Below are positions 62,330 through 64,000 of a stretch of DNA of 64,000 nucleotides, piece by piece. The notes beneath the pieces were generated by a model. The model had not been told where the DNA came from, did not search any database, and saw only the letters and a program-made list of their open reading frames with translations. Both the position numbers and the translations under genes were made by a program. Every line of letters starts with the position of its first letter. Within the stretch, counting starts at the first letter, position 1. The stretch is taken from NCBI GenBank assembly GCA_030427385.1, contig JAUHWR010000001.1, positions 1,116,001-1,180,000 on the forward strand, given 5' to 3'. The DNA comes from Alphaproteobacteria bacterium (GTDB lineage: Bacteria; Pseudomonadota; Alphaproteobacteria; Micavibrionales; Micavibrionaceae).

Positions 62330-63529
62330 TTAATTTTTAGCTGTATTCTTAATCTGAATAACATCTACATCTGTAAAGCCGTTGAATCCGGTTCGTACGC
62401 TTTGGCTATAAGCACCGGTTTGTTTAAACATAACCCAATCACCAATTTTTGCATTATTTGACATGACAAAAGGGCCATTCATCATATCAACGGAATCGCA
62501 AGTGGGCCCGGTCAATCGAAATTCACCCATTTCACATTGATCCATATATGCATCACGTTGAACCAATTCATGATGATAAACAATGCCCTGCCATGGGGCG
62601 ATATCAGTCAGACCGCCGTATAAACCATCATTAATATATAGAATGTCATTACGACGCATATCAATACGGGTCACAAGGGTCATACAATCAGAAACTAAGG
62701 CGCGGCCTGGCTCGCTCAAGATATGAATATCTTCAAAGCCATTTTCTGTGATCGCATGGCGAATAACATCAAAATAAGATGTCAGGGGCGCAGGCTGAGC
62801 ATTTGGATAATCAACAGGAAAGCCGCCGCCCACATCCAAAGAATCGATTTCAATCTCTGCGGCGTCAACAATTTTACGGACATGGGCGATGGCACGGGCA
62901 TAGACTTCCGGATCCATTGATTGCGTACCAACGTGAAAGCTGATCCCCAGACGTTTGCTTACTGGGCGTGCCAATTTTAAAAGCTCAATTGCCGAGTCAA
63001 AATCTGCACCAAATTTGCTTGAAAAATCAGTTCTGGCGGCATTATTTTTTGGTAATGCCAAGCGAATGTACAGATTTAAGTCCTGTGCCAGACCTGTCTC
63101 ACGCATGATTTTATATAGCTCGTCTTTATGATCGAGAACATATGTGCGCACATCATATTGGAAATAAGCGGCATGAATTGCTTCGGGCGTTTTGATTGGA
63201 TTCATATAATATAAATCTGCCGAAGGATTGATTTTCCGCACACGTTGGATTTCATCCAATGATGCCACATCAAAACATGTAATCCCCGCCTTAGTCATTG
63301 TTTGCAGAATTTGACGTGATGGGTTGCATTTTACAGCATAGGCAACATCACCCGGGAAGTGATTTAAAAATAAATCAACCTTATCCTTTAACTTTTCAGG
63401 TTCATAAAAATAAGTTGGACATTTTGGCTGAACAGCTAAAACGGCTTGTTTTATGTCGCCATTATAATTCAGAACTTTTGATTTTTTGAAGTTTGTTACG
63501 GGCGCAGCGCCCATATTGTAAGTTTGCAT
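62330..63529 (-). CDS. Ornithine/lysine decarboxylase (eukaryotic-type, fold III)
   Basis: The 399-residue protein is an alanine-racemase-fold PLP enzyme: the PLP Lys in DVAYAVKCNPS, LGISFHVGTQS, SLDVGGGFPVDYP, ILSEPGRAL and the catalytic Cys in GPTCDSVDM. The GPTCDSxD motif marks ornithine-type enzymes rather than diaminopimelate decarboxylase. It supplies putrescine (or cadaverine) for polyamines. The start is MQTYNMGAAPV; the preceding 150 bp are AT-rich. Confidence 0.92.
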   Translation of the reverse strand: MQTYNMGAAPVTNFKKSKVLNYNGDIKQAVLAVQPKCPTYFYEPEKLKDKVDLFLNHFPGDVAYAVKCNPSRQILQTMTKAGITCFDVASLDEIQRVRKINPSADLYYMNPIKTPEAIHAAYFQYDVRTYVLDHKDELYKIMRETGLAQDLNLYIRLALPKNNAARTDFSSKFGADFDSAIELLKLARPVSKRLGISFHVGTQSMDPEVYARAIAHVRKIVDAAEIEIDSLDVGGGFPVDYPNAQPAPLTSYFDVIRHAITENGFEDIHILSEPGRALVSDCMTLVTRIDMRRNDILYINDGLYGGLTDIAPWQGIVYHHELVQRDAYMDQCEMGEFRLTGPTCDSVDMMNGPFVMSNNAKIGDWVMFKQTGAYSQSVRTGFNGFTDVDVIQIKNTAKN

Positions 63530-63684
63530 TGTGTTCTCCTGTTAAGTTAGGGGAACGCCATTACATAAACACCAAATGGGCCAGGGGTATGTACGTCTTA
63601 GGGAAATTATATAATTTAAAAGTAAATAATTGTTAAATGTTTTTTTTGTAAAACGCCATGCAATAATATCATGCTTAAATCATA

Positions 63685-64000
63685 TCAAACTAATCTGCTT
63701 TGCTTAACTGCAGCCTTAATAAAAGACACAAAAAGCGGGTGTGGATCAAACGGTTTTGATTTTAGTTCCGGATGGAACTGAACCCCGATGAACCATGGAT
63801 GATTATCACTTTCAAAGGTTTCCGGCAATTTACCATCCGGTGACATGCCTGCGAATTTAAAGCCCTCAGATTCGATTTGGTCTTTGTAATTGATATTCAC
63901 TTCATAGCGATGACGGTGACGCTCGCTCAGTTCAGTTGCGTTATAGATCTCCGCGATTTTTGACCCTGCTTTCAAAGACGCAGGATAAGCACCAAGGCGC
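63685..64000 (-). CDS. pyrG: CTP synthase (C-terminal part; 5' end beyond window)
   Basis: The frame enters from the right edge as [17 protein letters not shown] and continues through the glutaminase domain end: [23 protein letters not shown] and [14 protein letters not shown] with the catalytic His-Pro-Glu. These are CTP synthase motifs. About 104 C-terminal residues are present. PyrG amidates UTP to CTP with glutamine. Confidence 0.93.
   Translation of the reverse strand, partial: RLGAYPASLKAGSKIAEIYNATELSERHRHRYEVNINYKDQIESEGFKFAGMSPDGKLPETFESDNHPWFIGVQFHPELKSKPFDPHPLFVSFIKAAVKQSRLV

Noticed and set aside
62330-63529. Diaminopimelate decarboxylase (lysA)
   Set aside because: The GPTCDSVD motif and length fit the eukaryotic-type ornithine/lysine decarboxylase; lysA enzymes have a different C-terminal motif.

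Overview
The window is a gene-dense stretch of an alphaproteobacterial chromosome of moderate-to-low GC. Lineage markers seen directly are the yceD (DUF177)-rpmF-plsX-fabH-ihfA-merR gene order, a ubiquinol-cytochrome c chaperone divergent from bamE, a cysteine-poor DksA, FliX, a short-form HisG, an ELM1-family protein and an LdtR-like MarR regulator. The cell is flagellated (flgF, flgG, flgA, flgH, fliL, fliX, motAB). A Rhodospirillales/Micavibrionales-type lineage is plausible, but the sequence alone does not settle it. I saw no rRNA, CRISPR array, transposase, integrase or phage gene. The longest non-coding gap is about 236 bp (39790-40025), followed by 686-913, where I see nothing specific.

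Layout. 1-5.5 kb: a truncated LysR gene, trxB, an ELM1-like gene, an Lrp regulator, greA and a sugar-kinase-like gene. 5.5-10.2 kb: dcd, murA and hisG mixed with several unrecognised small proteins. 10.2-13.4 kb: a DsbA-like lipoprotein, then rpsM-rpsK-rpoA-rplQ with its own promoter and terminator. 13.5-17.3 kb: recJ, a histidine kinase/response regulator pair and tRNA-Pro. 17.3-22.4 kb: the lipid, ribosome and respiratory-assembly cluster. 22.8-28.9 kb: ppa, fliL, nusB, ribH under an FMN riboswitch, ribE, nrdR, glyA and rpiB. 28.9-39.8 kb: a MAPEG protein, glutaryl-CoA dehydrogenase, motAB, clpP, glnA, parE and a guanidine-modifying-enzyme homologue. 40-45 kb: flgF-flgG-flgA-flgH behind a clear sigma-54 promoter, then dksA and fliX. 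45.6 kb: tRNA-Met.

45.7-53.8 kb is the accessory region of most interest. It lies directly downstream of tRNA-Met and looks AT-rich. It encodes an alpha/beta hydrolase, three methyltransferases, a transsulfuration-type PLP enzyme, an asparagine-synthase homologue, and a single polypeptide joining a nicotianamine-synthase-like domain to a cysteine-synthase-like domain. Both divergent promoter regions carry sequences close to the Fur-box consensus. I infer an iron- or metal-responsive pathway making an aminopolycarboxylate-type metallophore or related amino-acid-derived small molecule. No transporter or opine dehydrogenase is present in the window.

53.9-60.3 kb encodes extracellular proteins: a GH5 glycosidase with a type I secretion tail, a secreted dipeptidase-like protein ending in four eight-cysteine repeats, and a divergently transcribed secreted protein carrying a related cysteine module. 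The window closes with a lipid kinase gene, kdsA, an ornithine-decarboxylase-family gene and the 3' part of pyrG.
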